From: an uncultured Flavobacteriales bacterium
GTDB lineage: Bacteria; Bacteroidota; Bacteroidia; Flavobacteriales_D; CAJJDF01
Assembly (NCBI GenBank): GCA_905182785.1
Contig: CAJJDF010000016.1
Location: 62,001 to 126,000, forward strand
Direction: 5' to 3'
Length of the DNA: 64,000 bases
The notes under the pieces were generated by a model. The model worked only from the letters and a program-made list of their open reading frames with translations, did not search any database and was not told where the DNA came from. Shown piece after piece: positions 20,886-29,841 of this stretch (its first letter is position 1; the number at the start of each line of letters is the position of its first letter). Made by a program: the position numbers and the translations under genes.

Positions 20886-21269
20886 ATGAATAAAAGAATT
20901 GCAATAAGGGGACTCGTATTGATAGTTGTCGCAATTATTTTTGGAGCTTTTTTAGCACACTCTTTAAAAGAAAAATTAGAATTACCTCAATTAACTTCTT
21001 TTGAAACTGGAGTTAAGTACCAGTTTTATGGAGGTTTAATTTTATTAATTTTTGGATTGAATTGGGATAAATTCAAATTTAATATTCGATTACAAACAAA
21101 TATATTTTACATAGGTGTTTGTCTATTTAGTTTTTCAATCTATTTATTGACTTTATTTTCTAATCTTATACCTTCAATAGTTTTAGGACCAATTACTCCA
21201 ATTGGAGGTTCATTAATGATTATTTCGTTAGTTTGGATAATAATGAAAACATGGAAATCAAAGGATTAG
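20886..21269 (+). CDS. Small integral membrane protein, unknown function
   Basis: This 127-residue protein has about four hydrophobic helices (for example LVLIVVAIIFGAFLAHSL and GGLILLIFGLNWDKF) with short loops. I recognise no characterised domain. Its layout recalls small DUF423-like four-helix membrane proteins, but that is only resemblance. It starts two bases after the DUF3467 stop, so the two are probably co-translated from one mRNA. The 170 bases after it hold only weak sequence before the PEP carboxykinase promoter. Confidence 0.6.
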   Translation: MNKRIAIRGLVLIVVAIIFGAFLAHSLKEKLELPQLTSFETGVKYQFYGGLILLIFGLNWDKFKFNIRLQTNIFYIGVCLFSFSIYLLTLFSNLIPSIVLGPITPIGGSLMIISLVWIIMKTWKSKD

Positions 21270-21405
21270 TACTAAATAACAATCTTGGTTATTGTCTTAA
21301 TTACAATATGTGTATCAGGTAGATAAAGAGATTTTTTTAGTGGAAAACTCTTATTAATTGTGGAAAAACATTACGCCATTCCATGTAATTTATTAGAAAT
21401 AGAAG

Positions 21406-21413
21406 TATTTTTG
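21406..21413 (+). promoter_or_regulatory. Possible -7 element of pckA (TATTTTTG)
   Basis: TATTTTTG fits TAnnTTTG and lies 26 bases before the pckA ATG. No good TTTG is present 19 bases upstream, so the promoter may depend on an activator or the match may be chance. Confidence 0.35.
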
Positions 21414-21439
21414 TATATACAAATCATTAAAATTAAAAT

Positions 21440-23056
21440 ATGAACGAATTAGGATTAGTACCTAACACTTCAAACCTTAAAGAACTAGGACTCGGAAACG
21501 TAGAAACAGTATTATGGAATCTATCTCCGGCTGACCTAACAGAAGAAACAATTGTTTTAGGACAAGGGTTATTATCTGATACTGGAGCACTAGTTATTGA
21601 AACAGGTGAATTTACAGGAAGATCTCCAAAAGATAGATTTATTGTCTGTGACGAAACTACTGAAGAAGCAGTGTGGTGGGGCGATATAAACATCAAATTT
21701 ACTACTGAGAATTTCAACAAATTATACAAAAAAATTACAGGATACTTTGACGGTAAAGAAGTATACGTGAGAGATGCTTATGCATGTGCTGACGACAATT
21801 ACAGATTGAGCCTAAGAGTAGTAACAGAAACTCCTTGGTCAAATATGTTTGCAAGTAACATGTTTTTGAGACCAGAAAGAGAAGAATTAGAAAATTTTAA
21901 ACCAGAATGGCATGTAATAAACGCTCCTGGATTTATGGCAATAGCCGAAGAAGATGGAACAAGACAACACAACTTTGCAGTAATTAACTTTACCGAAAAG
22001 AAAATTATTATTGGAGGAACTGGTTATACTGGTGAAATAAAAAAAGGAATTTTCTCTGTATTGAATTTCATTCTTCCACACGAAAAAAACACTTTATCTA
22101 TGCATTGTTCTGCTAATGTAGGAGAAGATGGAGATACTGCTGTTTTCTTTGGATTATCTGGAACTGGTAAAACGACTTTATCATCTGATCCTAACAGAAG
22201 ATTGATAGGAGATGACGAACATGGGTGGTCAAAAGATAGTGTGTTTAATTTTGAAGGAGGTTGTTATGCAAAAACAATTGATTTAACGGAAGAGCAAGAG
22301 CCACAAATTTTTAATGCAATTAAATTTGGAGCTATCTTAGAAAATATAGGATTCCATCCAGGAACTTCTACTCCAGATTACTCAGATATTACTATTACAC
22401 AAAACACAAGAGTTTCTTACCCAATTCATCACATTGATAATATAATGAAGCCATCAATTGGTGGAGTGCCAAAGAATATTTTCTTTTTAACTGCTGACGC
22501 ATTTGGAGTATTGCCTCCAATCTCAAAACTTACTCCTGGCCAAGCAATGTATCACTTTATATCTGGATACACGGCAAAAGTTGCTGGAACTGAAGCAGGG
22601 ATTACAGAGCCAGTAACAGCATTTTCTGCTTGTTTTGGAGCACCTTTTTTACCTTTACATCCTACAAAATATGCTGAAATGCTAGGAAATAAAATTGCTG
22701 AGTCTAACGTAAACGTTTGGCTAATTAATACAGGATGGTCTGGTGGAGAATATGGAGTTGGAAACAGAATCAAGCTTAAATACACAAGAGCAATGATTAC
22801 TTCGGCACTTACTGGAAAACTGGAAAACGTAGACTACACAAATCACGAAGTATTTGGATTAGCAATGCCAAACGAATGTGAGAACGTTCCTACGGAAATT
22901 CTTTCTCCAAAAAACACTTGGGCAGATAAATCCGCGTATGATGCAAAAGCAAATAATTTAGCTTCTAAGTTTGTTGCAAACTTCAAGCAATTTGAATCGG
23001 ATGCAAATGCCGAGATTATGGCTGCTGCACCAAAAGTAAGTAGAGTAACTGCTTAG
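21440..23056 (+). CDS. pckA: Phosphoenolpyruvate carboxykinase (ATP)
   Basis: The 538-residue length is typical of the ATP-dependent enzyme. It shows the substrate-binding TGEFTGRSPKDRFIV, the kinase-1a P-loop FGLSGTGKTTLSSDP (from about 237, lysine 244), the metal site IGDDEHGWS and the adenine-binding segment further on. It converts oxaloacetate plus ATP to PEP, CO2 and ADP, the entry step of gluconeogenesis, which suits an organism growing on peptides or organic acids. It is a single-gene unit with a possible promoter at 21406 and a terminator at 23079. Confidence 0.97.
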   Translation: MNELGLVPNTSNLKELGLGNVETVLWNLSPADLTEETIVLGQGLLSDTGALVIETGEFTGRSPKDRFIVCDETTEEAVWWGDINIKFTTENFNKLYKKITGYFDGKEVYVRDAYACADDNYRLSLRVVTETPWSNMFASNMFLRPEREELENFKPEWHVINAPGFMAIAEEDGTRQHNFAVINFTEKKIIIGGTGYTGEIKKGIFSVLNFILPHEKNTLSMHCSANVGEDGDTAVFFGLSGTGKTTLSSDPNRRLIGDDEHGWSKDSVFNFEGGCYAKTIDLTEEQEPQIFNAIKFGAILENIGFHPGTSTPDYSDITITQNTRVSYPIHHIDNIMKPSIGGVPKNIFFLTADAFGVLPPISKLTPGQAMYHFISGYTAKVAGTEAGITEPVTAFSACFGAPFLPLHPTKYAEMLGNKIAESNVNVWLINTGWSGGEYGVGNRIKLKYTRAMITSALTGKLENVDYTNHEVFGLAMPNECENVPTEILSPKNTWADKSAYDAKANNLASKFVANFKQFESDANAEIMAAAPKVSRVTA

Positions 23057-23078
23057 GATTAATTAAAATATATACTAT

Positions 23079-23112
23079 GAAAGGAGCTCTTTGTTAAGAG
23101 TTCCTTTTTTTT
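23079..23112 (+). terminator. Rho-independent terminator after pckA
   Basis: AAGGAGCTCTT / AAGAGTTCCTT pairs over 11 bp with one G-T pair and a 4-base loop, followed by a T-run. Confidence 0.85.
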
Positions 23113-23285
23113 GTGGGAATAATTTACTTTTGTTCGTTTAAATCGAGTAATCAACTTCTCTACTCATTTTAATCAATTCGTTAAAACAACAACTTTATCT
23201 TCTTAAGATTCAAAATAAAACCTTGGTTCCAATAGAAACTTTAGTAATAAATAGTAGGAGTAAAGAGCTAAAAAGTATTAAGCTA

Positions 23286-23390
23286 AATATTAATTTATTG
23301 TTTATAAATATAAGGTTTTCAAAATCAAATCTCTTCCTGGGCCTAGAATTTAATTTTTCCTCAATCCAGCTACGAAGGATTAAGAAAGCC
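23286..23390 (-). mobile_element. Remnant of an IS30-like transposase C-terminus
   Basis: On the minus strand the translation contains WIEEKLNSRPRKRFDFEN, closely resembling the last part of IS30-family transposases, where a helix is followed by LNxRPRKxLxF before the conserved end. Only some 30 residues are recognisable, and the rest of the element and its terminal repeats are not. It occupies the 408-base gap between pckA and the lipoprotein gene, right behind the truncated end of the latter. The rest of the gap (about 23113-23285) shows nothing I can name. Confidence 0.5.
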
Positions 23391-23409
23391 CATTGCAGTA
23401 AGCTTTACT

Positions 23410-23464
23410 TTAATTAATTATAGATGATGCGGAGCAGAGATAAATTCCGTCACCATCTTTATCG
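23410..23464 (-). pseudogene. Out-of-frame leftover of a TSP3 (Ca-binding) repeat
   Basis: Just past the stop of the lipoprotein gene, the shifted frame continues [11 protein letters not shown] and then stops after 10 more residues. The 21 bases encoding DKDGDGI (23443-23463) are identical to those of the first repeat of the same gene (23693-23713). This is the beginning of another repeat, cut off by a one-base change in a seven-A run (23471-23477) and then by a junction near 23440. Confidence 0.6.
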
Positions 23465-24112
23465 TCAGTCTTTTTTTGGGCATCCATTAATTGGCCCTGC
23501 AACTTTAGGACAAGCATCTTCACTGTCTTGAAATCCATCACCATCTGTATCAGGACATCCTTTAAATTTAGCCAACCCTTTAGTTGAAGGACAAACATCT
23601 TCCGTGTCTCTAATTCCATCTCCGTCAGAGTCTGGGCAACCATTAAATACAGCTAAACCTTTTACGGTTGGGCAATCATCTTTATCGTTAGCAATTCCGT
23701 CACCATCTTTATCTTGTACAGGTAATTTTGTCCCTAATTTCCTTTTAGAATCTATTTCCCATTGGTTAAACCCTCTCCATTTATTAGTATGGTTATCTAT
23801 AATTAAAGGAATCCAACCTAATACTGCAAAACCTATTGCTATATTTCCCGCTACATATTTAGGAAGAATTTCACCATCAACTGAATAACTTGTTATTGGA
23901 TAGCCATTCAATTTATATTGTATGGTATGAGATTCAGTAGTCTCTAGTGAAATTATAACTGGAGATTTTCCTATATTTTTACCATCTACTACAACTGTTG
24001 CGCTTGGCGGATCAGTTGTAAAAGTGATAGCTTGCTTAGTGTCTCTTCTCAAAAGAGTTGCACAACTTGTAAATAAAGTTACTGCTAAAAGTATGGGTAT
24101 TAATTTTCTCAT
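23465..24112 (-). CDS. Lipoprotein with PEGA-like domain and thrombospondin type 3 repeats
   Basis: This 215-residue protein has a lipoprotein signal ([14 protein letters not shown], lipobox Cys at about 17). A PEGA-like beta domain follows ([25 protein letters not shown], about 31-60), then a hydrophobic stretch ([15 protein letters not shown]) and three calcium-binding repeats with DxDGDGI ([30 protein letters not shown]). It should be anchored in the envelope and may be a rigid Ca-stabilised spacer. It ends abruptly at NGCPKKD, where a seven-A run shifts the frame away from a further repeat, so it appears shortened. The promoter at 24135-24164 is its own. Confidence 0.75.
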   Translation of the reverse strand: MRKLIPILLAVTLFTSCATLLRRDTKQAITFTTDPPSATVVVDGKNIGKSPVIISLETTESHTIQYKLNGYPITSYSVDGEILPKYVAGNIAIGFAVLGWIPLIIDNHTNKWRGFNQWEIDSKRKLGTKLPVQDKDGDGIANDKDDCPTVKGLAVFNGCPDSDGDGIRDTEDVCPSTKGLAKFKGCPDTDGDGFQDSEDACPKVAGPINGCPKKD

Positions 24113-24134
24113 GATTTTCTTTTTAGTCTGCTAA

Positions 24135-24164
24135 CAAACTTAATAAAATAATACCTAGTGCAAA
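24135..24164 (-). promoter_or_regulatory. Promoter of the TSP3-repeat lipoprotein gene
   Basis: On the minus strand TTTG (24161-24164) is followed after 18 bases by TAAGTTTG (24135-24142), near-canonical TTTG-N19-TAnnTTTG. Transcription would begin about 15 bases before the ATG. Confidence 0.6.
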
Positions 24165-24192
24165 CTAATTTTTTTTTGTAATTTTGAGAGTT

Positions 24193-25035
24193 ATGAACAG
24201 ACTTAATATATATATAACTATTTTATTTTCAGCATTTTATTCAATTTCTTATTCGCAAGGAGAGGAGGAGATAAAAAAAATAAGATTTGGAATTGATTTT
24301 GGAATTGATTTTCCAAACAAACAATATGCACAGTTTTTGGATGGTTATCATCCTAATGGTGTTTCTCGAATATTAAATGCCCCTATTACACGACAACAAA
24401 TAGAAACAAAATTGGGCTATCCAATTTTGGATTGGGAATTTTCACAAGCAAACATTTATTCAGGTTCAGTTTTTACAGGTCTTTATTTAGGATTTGATAT
24501 TAAACCGTCTTTCTCAGTAGTGATGAAATTAGATTTTTCTGTGATTCGATTTTCTACCCCTTTAGTTATTAGATTAGACAATCCTCAGAATTTCACAGGA
24601 GAGTACGAGAACTCAATAATTAATGCAAGGGAACAAAGATTTTTATATGGGTTAGGAATAGAAAAAAAGTTTGAAACAGAGACTAACCTTACGCCTTACG
24701 CATCTTTAGGGGGATCCTTTAATTATATCCAATTAGAGAGACACGAATTAATAATTGCAGGAACTAAGTACAATATTATGAGAATTAATAATTTACAAGC
24801 GGTTTCTTATCAAAATATTGATGGATTTGGGTATGGGTTTTATGCCGAGGGAGGTGTTTCTTATTTATTGAATGAGAAATATTCTATAGCTGCTGGAGCA
24901 GTTTTTAGCTTTCAAAAAAACGAAAAATATGTGGAGAATTTAACAATTAATTCAACATATAACACGATTAAAATTGAAGATGCTAAAGGCTTTCTTCCAA
25001 GTATTGGTGCATATATCAGATTAATTTGGAATTAA
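24193..25035 (+). CDS. Predicted outer-membrane beta-barrel protein
   Basis: This 280-residue protein has a signal peptide (MNRLNIYITILFSAFYSISYSQ) ending at SQ, a common Bacteroidota signal-peptidase site. The ATG at 24193 is preferred over the TTG at 24184. The mature part alternates hydrophobic and polar residues in strands (for example GLYLGFDIKPSFSVVMKLDFSVIRF) and ends YIRLIWN, with an aromatic near the C-terminus, as in small OmpA/PorT-like barrels. It is divergent from the lipoprotein gene across 80 bases. Function is unknown, and the family could not be named. Confidence 0.65.
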   Translation: MNRLNIYITILFSAFYSISYSQGEEEIKKIRFGIDFGIDFPNKQYAQFLDGYHPNGVSRILNAPITRQQIETKLGYPILDWEFSQANIYSGSVFTGLYLGFDIKPSFSVVMKLDFSVIRFSTPLVIRLDNPQNFTGEYENSIINAREQRFLYGLGIEKKFETETNLTPYASLGGSFNYIQLERHELIIAGTKYNIMRINNLQAVSYQNIDGFGYGFYAEGGVSYLLNEKYSIAAGAVFSFQKNEKYVENLTINSTYNTIKIEDAKGFLPSIGAYIRLIWN

Positions 25036-25119
25036 TCGATTTCCTTTCTTAAACCCTTTGATTATTGTCATTCATTTATCTATTTTTACGTAATATTAAT
25101 TTATTTTAAATAAGAATAA

Positions 25120-25701
25120 GTGAAATACAACTTAAGCGAAATAACAGAAGTAATTAAAAATAGAAGGACAATTTATCCTGAGCAATATTCTGATAGATCT
25201 ATTCATAAAGAAATTGTGGAAGATGTTCTGAAGAATGGAGTATGGGCTCCCACCCATGGAAAAACACAGCCTTGGAGATTTATAGTTTATTTAAAAGATT
25301 CTAAAATTGAATTGTCAGATTTTTTATCCAATCAGTATTTAGAAAAATTTAAAGGAGATGATTTCAATGAAATGAAATTCAATAAATTGAAAAATAGGCC
25401 TTTGTTAGCACCTGTAGTTATTGCAATAGTAATGACCCCAGACCCTGACAACAAAATATTAGAAATAGAAGAGGTAGAAGCTGTTGCTTGTGCTGTTCAA
25501 AATATTCATTTGACTTGTACCGCTTATGGAATTGGTGGTTTTTGGTCTACACCAAAAATTGTTTATACCAAAGAAATGAATGAGTTTTTGGACATTGGTG
25601 AAAAAGATAAATGTTTGGGACTTTTTTATATGGGTTACCCTAGTATTGATTGGCCAAAAGGCCAAAGAAAACCAATAGAGTACTTAACGACTTGGAAATA
25701 A
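25120..25701 (+). CDS. Nitroreductase family protein
   Basis: This 193-residue flavoprotein-like ORF starts at GTG (25120). The nitroreductase signature is visible: RRTIYPEQYSDRSIHKEIVEDVLKNGVWAPTHGKTQPWRFIVY (FMN-binding arginines and the WAPTHGKTQPWRF segment), with VEAVACAVQNIHLTCTAYGIGGFWST later. Such enzymes reduce nitro groups, quinones or enones using FMN and NAD(P)H. Length and domain are complete. The next gene starts one base after its stop, so the two are likely co-transcribed. No substrate can be inferred. Confidence 0.85.
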   Translation: MKYNLSEITEVIKNRRTIYPEQYSDRSIHKEIVEDVLKNGVWAPTHGKTQPWRFIVYLKDSKIELSDFLSNQYLEKFKGDDFNEMKFNKLKNRPLLAPVVIAIVMTPDPDNKILEIEEVEAVACAVQNIHLTCTAYGIGGFWSTPKIVYTKEMNEFLDIGEKDKCLGLFYMGYPSIDWPKGQRKPIEYLTTWK

Positions 25702-25702
25702 T

Positions 25703-26035
25703 ATGTATAAATTTCTTCCAAATTATGACGAGCATCCTTCTAAAAGTAACTATATGGTTTTTACTTTTAGAAACTTTGAAATGGCAAACTATTTTGAAAA
25801 CGAATTAATTGAAAGAGGAATTTTTTATGAATCCTCGGAAGATGAGACAAGAAGTGGATTTATTTATTTTTTTGGAGTAAAAAAATCAGATAAAGTAGAA
25901 GTATACCAACTAAACTTAATCACACATGGAAAATTCAGAAAACCATTTTTTGGGAATAAGTATTTAAGAATTATATTAACTGCAATTTTGATCGGTTTAG
26001 TTACATTAGCAATAATAGGTTTTATTAAAAATTAA
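25703..26035 (+). CDS. Small protein with C-terminal membrane anchor, unknown
   Basis: This 110-residue protein has a soluble N-terminal part (about 1-85; FRNFEMANYFENELIERGIFYESSED) and one C-terminal helix (LRIILTAILIGLVTLAIIGFIKN, about 87-109), so it is probably tail-anchored in the inner membrane. The soluble part faintly resembles DUF2007-like modules that sense or bind a partner, but I am not confident. It sits between nitroreductase and arginase genes with one- and two-base gaps. Confidence 0.55.
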   Translation: MYKFLPNYDEHPSKSNYMVFTFRNFEMANYFENELIERGIFYESSEDETRSGFIYFFGVKKSDKVEVYQLNLITHGKFRKPFFGNKYLRIILTAILIGLVTLAIIGFIKN

Positions 26036-26037
26036 AG

Positions 26038-26991
26038 ATGAGTAAGAAACTAAAATTAGTAGAAGTAACTTCTGAATTAGGTGCAGGAACAAGAGGTGCA
26101 AGTCTTGGTGTAGGAGCACTTAAAACAGCTTCATTTAATATAAATTCAACATTTTTCTCGATTTATCAATCTGTAGAAGTGAAAAATTACAATGAGTTTT
26201 TATTTACAGAAAACAAAACACCTTCTGCCATTAGAGTAGAATACGTAACCAAAGCTTTTAATGAAGTTTACAATTCAATTAATGAAGTTTTTGAGGATAA
26301 TGAATTTCCATTTGTACTGGCAGGAGATCACTCTACTGCAGCTGCAACTATAGCAAGTATTCATAATTCTCATCTAGGAAAAAAACTTGGTGTTATTTGG
26401 GTAGATGCACACGCAGATTTACATTCTCCGTTTACTTCTCCAACAGGAAATATGCATGGTATGCCTTTGGCAATAGCTTGTGGAATAAATAATTTATCTC
26501 AAAAGGTAAATGAAGTTTTACCAGAAGTAGAAGTTTACTGGAATAATTTGAAAGCGCTTGGTGAGAATAATTTAAGTACAGAAAATCTTGTTTTTATTGG
26601 AGTTCGAGACACCGAACTCCCAGAAGATTATTTAATTTCTGAGAAGGGAATAAAAAATTTTTTAGTAGAAGAAATAAAAGAAAAAGGAGGTAAAGAAATT
26701 GCAAAACAAGCATTAAATATATTAGATGATTGTGATATTATTTACGTCTCATTTGACGTAGATAGCATGGATCCAACAGAAGTTTCACATGGTACAGGAA
26801 CACCTGTAGATAATGGAATACCTTTAGAAACAGTTACTGAAATTTTGTTGCAGTTGGCAAATAGCTCAAAATTGGTTTGTTTCGAAACTGTAGAAGTAAA
26901 TCCAACTTTAGATGAAAAGAAAAATAAGATGGCAGAAACAACTTTAGAAATTATTGAGAAAGTAGCGCAAGTTATTTCTTCAAGAGGTTAA
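26038..26991 (+). CDS. Arginase family protein
   Basis: This 317-residue protein has all the binuclear Mn site motifs of the ureohydrolase fold: LAGDHSTAA (His), WVDAHADLHSP (Asp, His, Asp) and VSFDVDSMDP (two Asp). It is most likely an arginase that releases ornithine and urea from arginine. Agmatinase or formimidoylglutamase cannot be excluded by eye, but the long insertion after SPTGNMHGMPLA fits arginases. It probably closes a three-gene operon with the nitroreductase and the tail-anchored protein. Confidence 0.85.
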   Translation: MSKKLKLVEVTSELGAGTRGASLGVGALKTASFNINSTFFSIYQSVEVKNYNEFLFTENKTPSAIRVEYVTKAFNEVYNSINEVFEDNEFPFVLAGDHSTAAATIASIHNSHLGKKLGVIWVDAHADLHSPFTSPTGNMHGMPLAIACGINNLSQKVNEVLPEVEVYWNNLKALGENNLSTENLVFIGVRDTELPEDYLISEKGIKNFLVEEIKEKGGKEIAKQALNILDDCDIIYVSFDVDSMDPTEVSHGTGTPVDNGIPLETVTEILLQLANSSKLVCFETVEVNPTLDEKKNKMAETTLEIIEKVAQVISSRG

Positions 26992-27039
26992 ACAACTTTT
27001 AATTAGTAAGAGTCGTATAAATAAAGATAAATAAGTACA

Positions 27040-27561
27040 ATGAAAGAATACAAGTTTAGAGTTTTAATTGATACATTAGAAGAAGAAAATGCTTTTAGAG
27101 ATATTGTAGTAGATAGTTCTTCAACATTTGAAGTACTTAATAATATGATAGTTCAGGCTTTCAAATTTAAAGGAGATCAAGTTGCTTCATTTTATTTGAG
27201 TAATGACGAATGGGACAAAGGACAAGAGATTGGACTGATGGATATGACAGGAGAAAGTGCTGATTTTCTTCAAATGGGTGATACTTTGATAAGAGAAAAA
27301 GTAGAGGAATTAAATCAAAAATTACTTTACGTTTATGATTTCTTATCCATGTGGTGTTTCTTTATCGAATTGGTTGAAATAAATGACTTGTCTGCAGAGA
27401 AAAACTACCCATTGGTAGAGTTGGAGTTTGGAGTTGCTCCTCCAGAAGAATCTAAACAAATTATAATAGATGATTCGCTAGATTTTGAAGAAGAAGGTGA
27501 CTATGATGAGTTTGAAGATGAATTCAATAGTTTTGACAATATTGATAATTACGATATATAA
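27040..27561 (+). CDS. Plasmid pRiA4b ORF-3-like family protein
   Basis: This 173-residue protein begins MKEYKFRVLIDTLEEENAFRDIVVDSSSTFEVLNNMIVQAFKFKGDQVASFYLS. This matches the pRiA4b_Orf3-like domain, a soluble alpha/beta module named after a plasmid but common on chromosomes in this phylum. It ends in a very acidic tail (DSLDFEEEGDYDEFEDEFNSFD). Its role is unknown. Its stop overlaps the next gene's start by one base (TAATG), so it is translationally coupled to the subtilase gene. There is no other sign of a plasmid or transposon here. Confidence 0.75.
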   Translation: MKEYKFRVLIDTLEEENAFRDIVVDSSSTFEVLNNMIVQAFKFKGDQVASFYLSNDEWDKGQEIGLMDMTGESADFLQMGDTLIREKVEELNQKLLYVYDFLSMWCFFIELVEINDLSAEKNYPLVELEFGVAPPEESKQIIIDDSLDFEEEGDYDEFEDEFNSFDNIDNYDI

Positions 27562-29234
27562 TGAAATTTAATTTACTAATTATATTATTTATAATAACAG
27601 GATTAAGTTATTCTCAAGCTCAAAATAGTGTGGAAGGGGAGCTAATAGTTATGCTTGAAAAATCAAGCTCTATTGAAATTCTTTGTAATGAATTGAATAA
27701 TAATTACTTAGGTTTTGATGTAAAAGTAAAAGAACAAATTTCTAGAAGAATAAATGTTTGGTTATTGAATTACAATACCACAAATTACAGTTCAGCTCGT
27801 GCTCTCGAATTAGTAAAATCAAAGAATCAAATTACTTTATCCCAGTTTAATCACACCAATATTATTGCAAGGGGAGATACTTGTCCTTCTGATCCTCAAT
27901 TCTTTCCACAACAGTGGAATATGAAAAATACGGGTCAAAATAGTGGAGTAGCTGGAGCTGATATTGATGCTTGTAATGCTTGGGGATTAACAACCAATAC
28001 TGTTACAGCACATGGTGACACCATAGTAGTTGCAGTCATTGATGATGGGTTTTATTTACCGCATGATGACATTAATTTTTTTAGAAATTACAATGAAATT
28101 CCTAACAATGGAATAGACGATGATGGAAACGGTTATGTAGACGATACAGATGGCTGGAATACCTATTTGGATACAAATAGAATAACTTATTCCAATCATG
28201 GAACAGGTGTTTCAGGAATCATAGGAGCAAAAGCAAACAATGGAATTGGAGTAGCAGGAGTGAACTGGGGAATGAAAATTATGCCAATCCAGGGTTCTTC
28301 GGGACTAGAATCCACAGTATTAAAATCTTATGGATACGCCTTAGAAATGAGAGCTTTATACGATTTAACTAACGGGGCAAAAGGAGCTTATGTTGTGGCA
28401 ACTAATTCTAGTTTTGGAGTTGATAATGCAAATGCAGCTAGTTATCCACTTTGGTGTGCGTTTTATGATTCTTTGGGAAGTTATGGAATACTTAGCTGTG
28501 CAGCAGGACCCAATTCAAATACCAATGTAGATATTGATGGCGATATACCAACAACTTGTGTGAGTGATTTCTTGATTTCTGTAACTAGTACTACAAGAAC
28601 AGATAATAAAGTAACAGGAGCAGGTTATGGACCAATTCACATTGACATTGGAGCACCAGGAAATGCTATAAGATCTACCTTGTCAGGTAATTCATACGGT
28701 TCCCAATATGGAACTTCATTTGCTACACCTCATCTTACAGGTGCAGTTGCTTTTATGTATGCAGTTGCTTGTGGTGAATATTTAAATTTATATAAGTCAA
28801 ATCCTGATTCTATAGCCTTAGAAATTAAGAGTGCAATTTTAACCTATTCAGATTCCAATGCGACTTTATTAGGCTTAACCTCTTCAGGTAAAAGATTAAA
28901 TCTATACAAACCTGCATTACACATTATTTCTAATTTACCATGCGGTTTTGTTGGGATTGAAAAAGAAGAGGAGGATTTTTCTTCCATTTCACTTTATCCT
29001 AATCCTAATAACGGTTCTTTTAAAGTTGAATTAGATAATTTCACAAAGGGGAATTACAATTATTACATCATCAATGTTACAGGTAAAATGATCGTAAACA
29101 ATGAAATAGATTTAAATAACGAGAAAGAAGTTTTAGAAATAAATTCTTCAAAATTTGATAAAGGTGTCTATTTTTTATGTTTAAAGTCACCTTTTAATTT
29201 TAACAAAACTATTAAATTTGTAGTGAATAGATAA
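27561..29234 (+). CDS. Secreted S8 (subtilisin-like) serine protease with T9SS sorting domain
   Basis: This 557-residue protein has a signal peptide (LLIILFIITGLSYSQA). The catalytic triad is complete: D161 in VAVIDDGFYL, H213 in YSNHGTGVSGIIGAK and S386 in QYGTSFATPHLTGAVAFM. A type A T9SS sorting domain ends the protein (ISLYPNPNNGSFKVE, then NSSKFDKGVYFLCL to FVVNR). After crossing the inner membrane by Sec, it should be moved through the T9SS to the surface or medium, where it would digest proteins. No inhibitor-like prodomain is obvious, but the N-terminal 110 residues probably play that part. Confidence 0.93.
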   Translation: MKFNLLIILFIITGLSYSQAQNSVEGELIVMLEKSSSIEILCNELNNNYLGFDVKVKEQISRRINVWLLNYNTTNYSSARALELVKSKNQITLSQFNHTNIIARGDTCPSDPQFFPQQWNMKNTGQNSGVAGADIDACNAWGLTTNTVTAHGDTIVVAVIDDGFYLPHDDINFFRNYNEIPNNGIDDDGNGYVDDTDGWNTYLDTNRITYSNHGTGVSGIIGAKANNGIGVAGVNWGMKIMPIQGSSGLESTVLKSYGYALEMRALYDLTNGAKGAYVVATNSSFGVDNANAASYPLWCAFYDSLGSYGILSCAAGPNSNTNVDIDGDIPTTCVSDFLISVTSTTRTDNKVTGAGYGPIHIDIGAPGNAIRSTLSGNSYGSQYGTSFATPHLTGAVAFMYAVACGEYLNLYKSNPDSIALEIKSAILTYSDSNATLLGLTSSGKRLNLYKPALHIISNLPCGFVGIEKEEEDFSSISLYPNPNNGSFKVELDNFTKGNYNYYIINVTGKMIVNNEIDLNNEKEVLEINSSKFDKGVYFLCLKSPFNFNKTIKFVVNR

Positions 29235-29236
29235 CT

Positions 29237-29632
29237 ATGATTAACAAGAAGAATAGAATATTAGCTTTAGTCTAATAGCTTTTTTCGCAGTAAATATAAT
29301 ACAGCCGTCCATTTTTTTTTGTCCATTGTAAAGTTAATCAAGAGTATATTGCCAAGAATTTTTGTTTAGAGAAATACATTAAATAATCTTCTTGTGAGGG
29401 GAATTATCAGCTTAAAAAATCAATAAAAGTTATTTAAAAAGTAAACTCTAATCAAGAAGAGTTAAATTTCAATATGGAGTCACACATCATTTTATTATTG
29501 GCTTTAGTAAAGGAAAACTATAAGACCTCTTCTTAAGGAATCAAAATCATTTGCTGATTTAGAGATAAAAAATCTATTATCTAAATTTTATTATATTCCT
29601 TGTTCTACCTCCCATTTTATTGTAATAAATTG
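29237..29632 (+). pseudogene. Decayed gene for a small Cys-containing secreted/membrane protein
   Basis: An ATG at 29237 begins MINKKNRILALV. The neighbouring frame continues SLIAFFAVNIIQPSIFF, and then a third segment reads VNQEYIAKNFCLEK, a stop, SSCEGNYQLKKS, another stop, and NSNQEELNFNMESHIILLLAL. I recognise the pattern of small Bacteroidota proteins with one N-terminal helix, NxxYIxxxLCxxK and a CxGxCxLxK-like motif (here with Asn replacing the last Cys). These are often linked to metal-related genes. At least two frameshifts and two stops show that it is dead. The end beyond 29536 is vague. The remaining gap to 29841 holds nothing I can name. Confidence 0.55.
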
Positions 29633-29841
29633 AAGTACTACTGTTCTTGAGGTCAGTTGAATGTAAATTTACAACTTGAAACAAAAAACCGAGTGCAAAC
29701 CGTTATTTTTCATTTGTTTTAAAGGTTTATAAAGAAACTAGATAGACTCGTGAAAAATTCTTACCCTTTGATGAGATTTAAATAATAATTAGATAAAAAA
29801 GAATTAAATTAGTATCAATTATATTAAAAAAAAACAGAAAA

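Noticed and set aside
23223-23417. ORF of 64 residues on the + strand
   Set aside because: It is the complement of the IS30-like remnant, has no recognisable domain and no promoter; treated as a shadow.
27040-27561. Plasmid or integrated element, from the pRiA4b name
   Set aside because: The family is common on chromosomes of this phylum, and there are no plasmid replication, integrase or repeat signals nearby.
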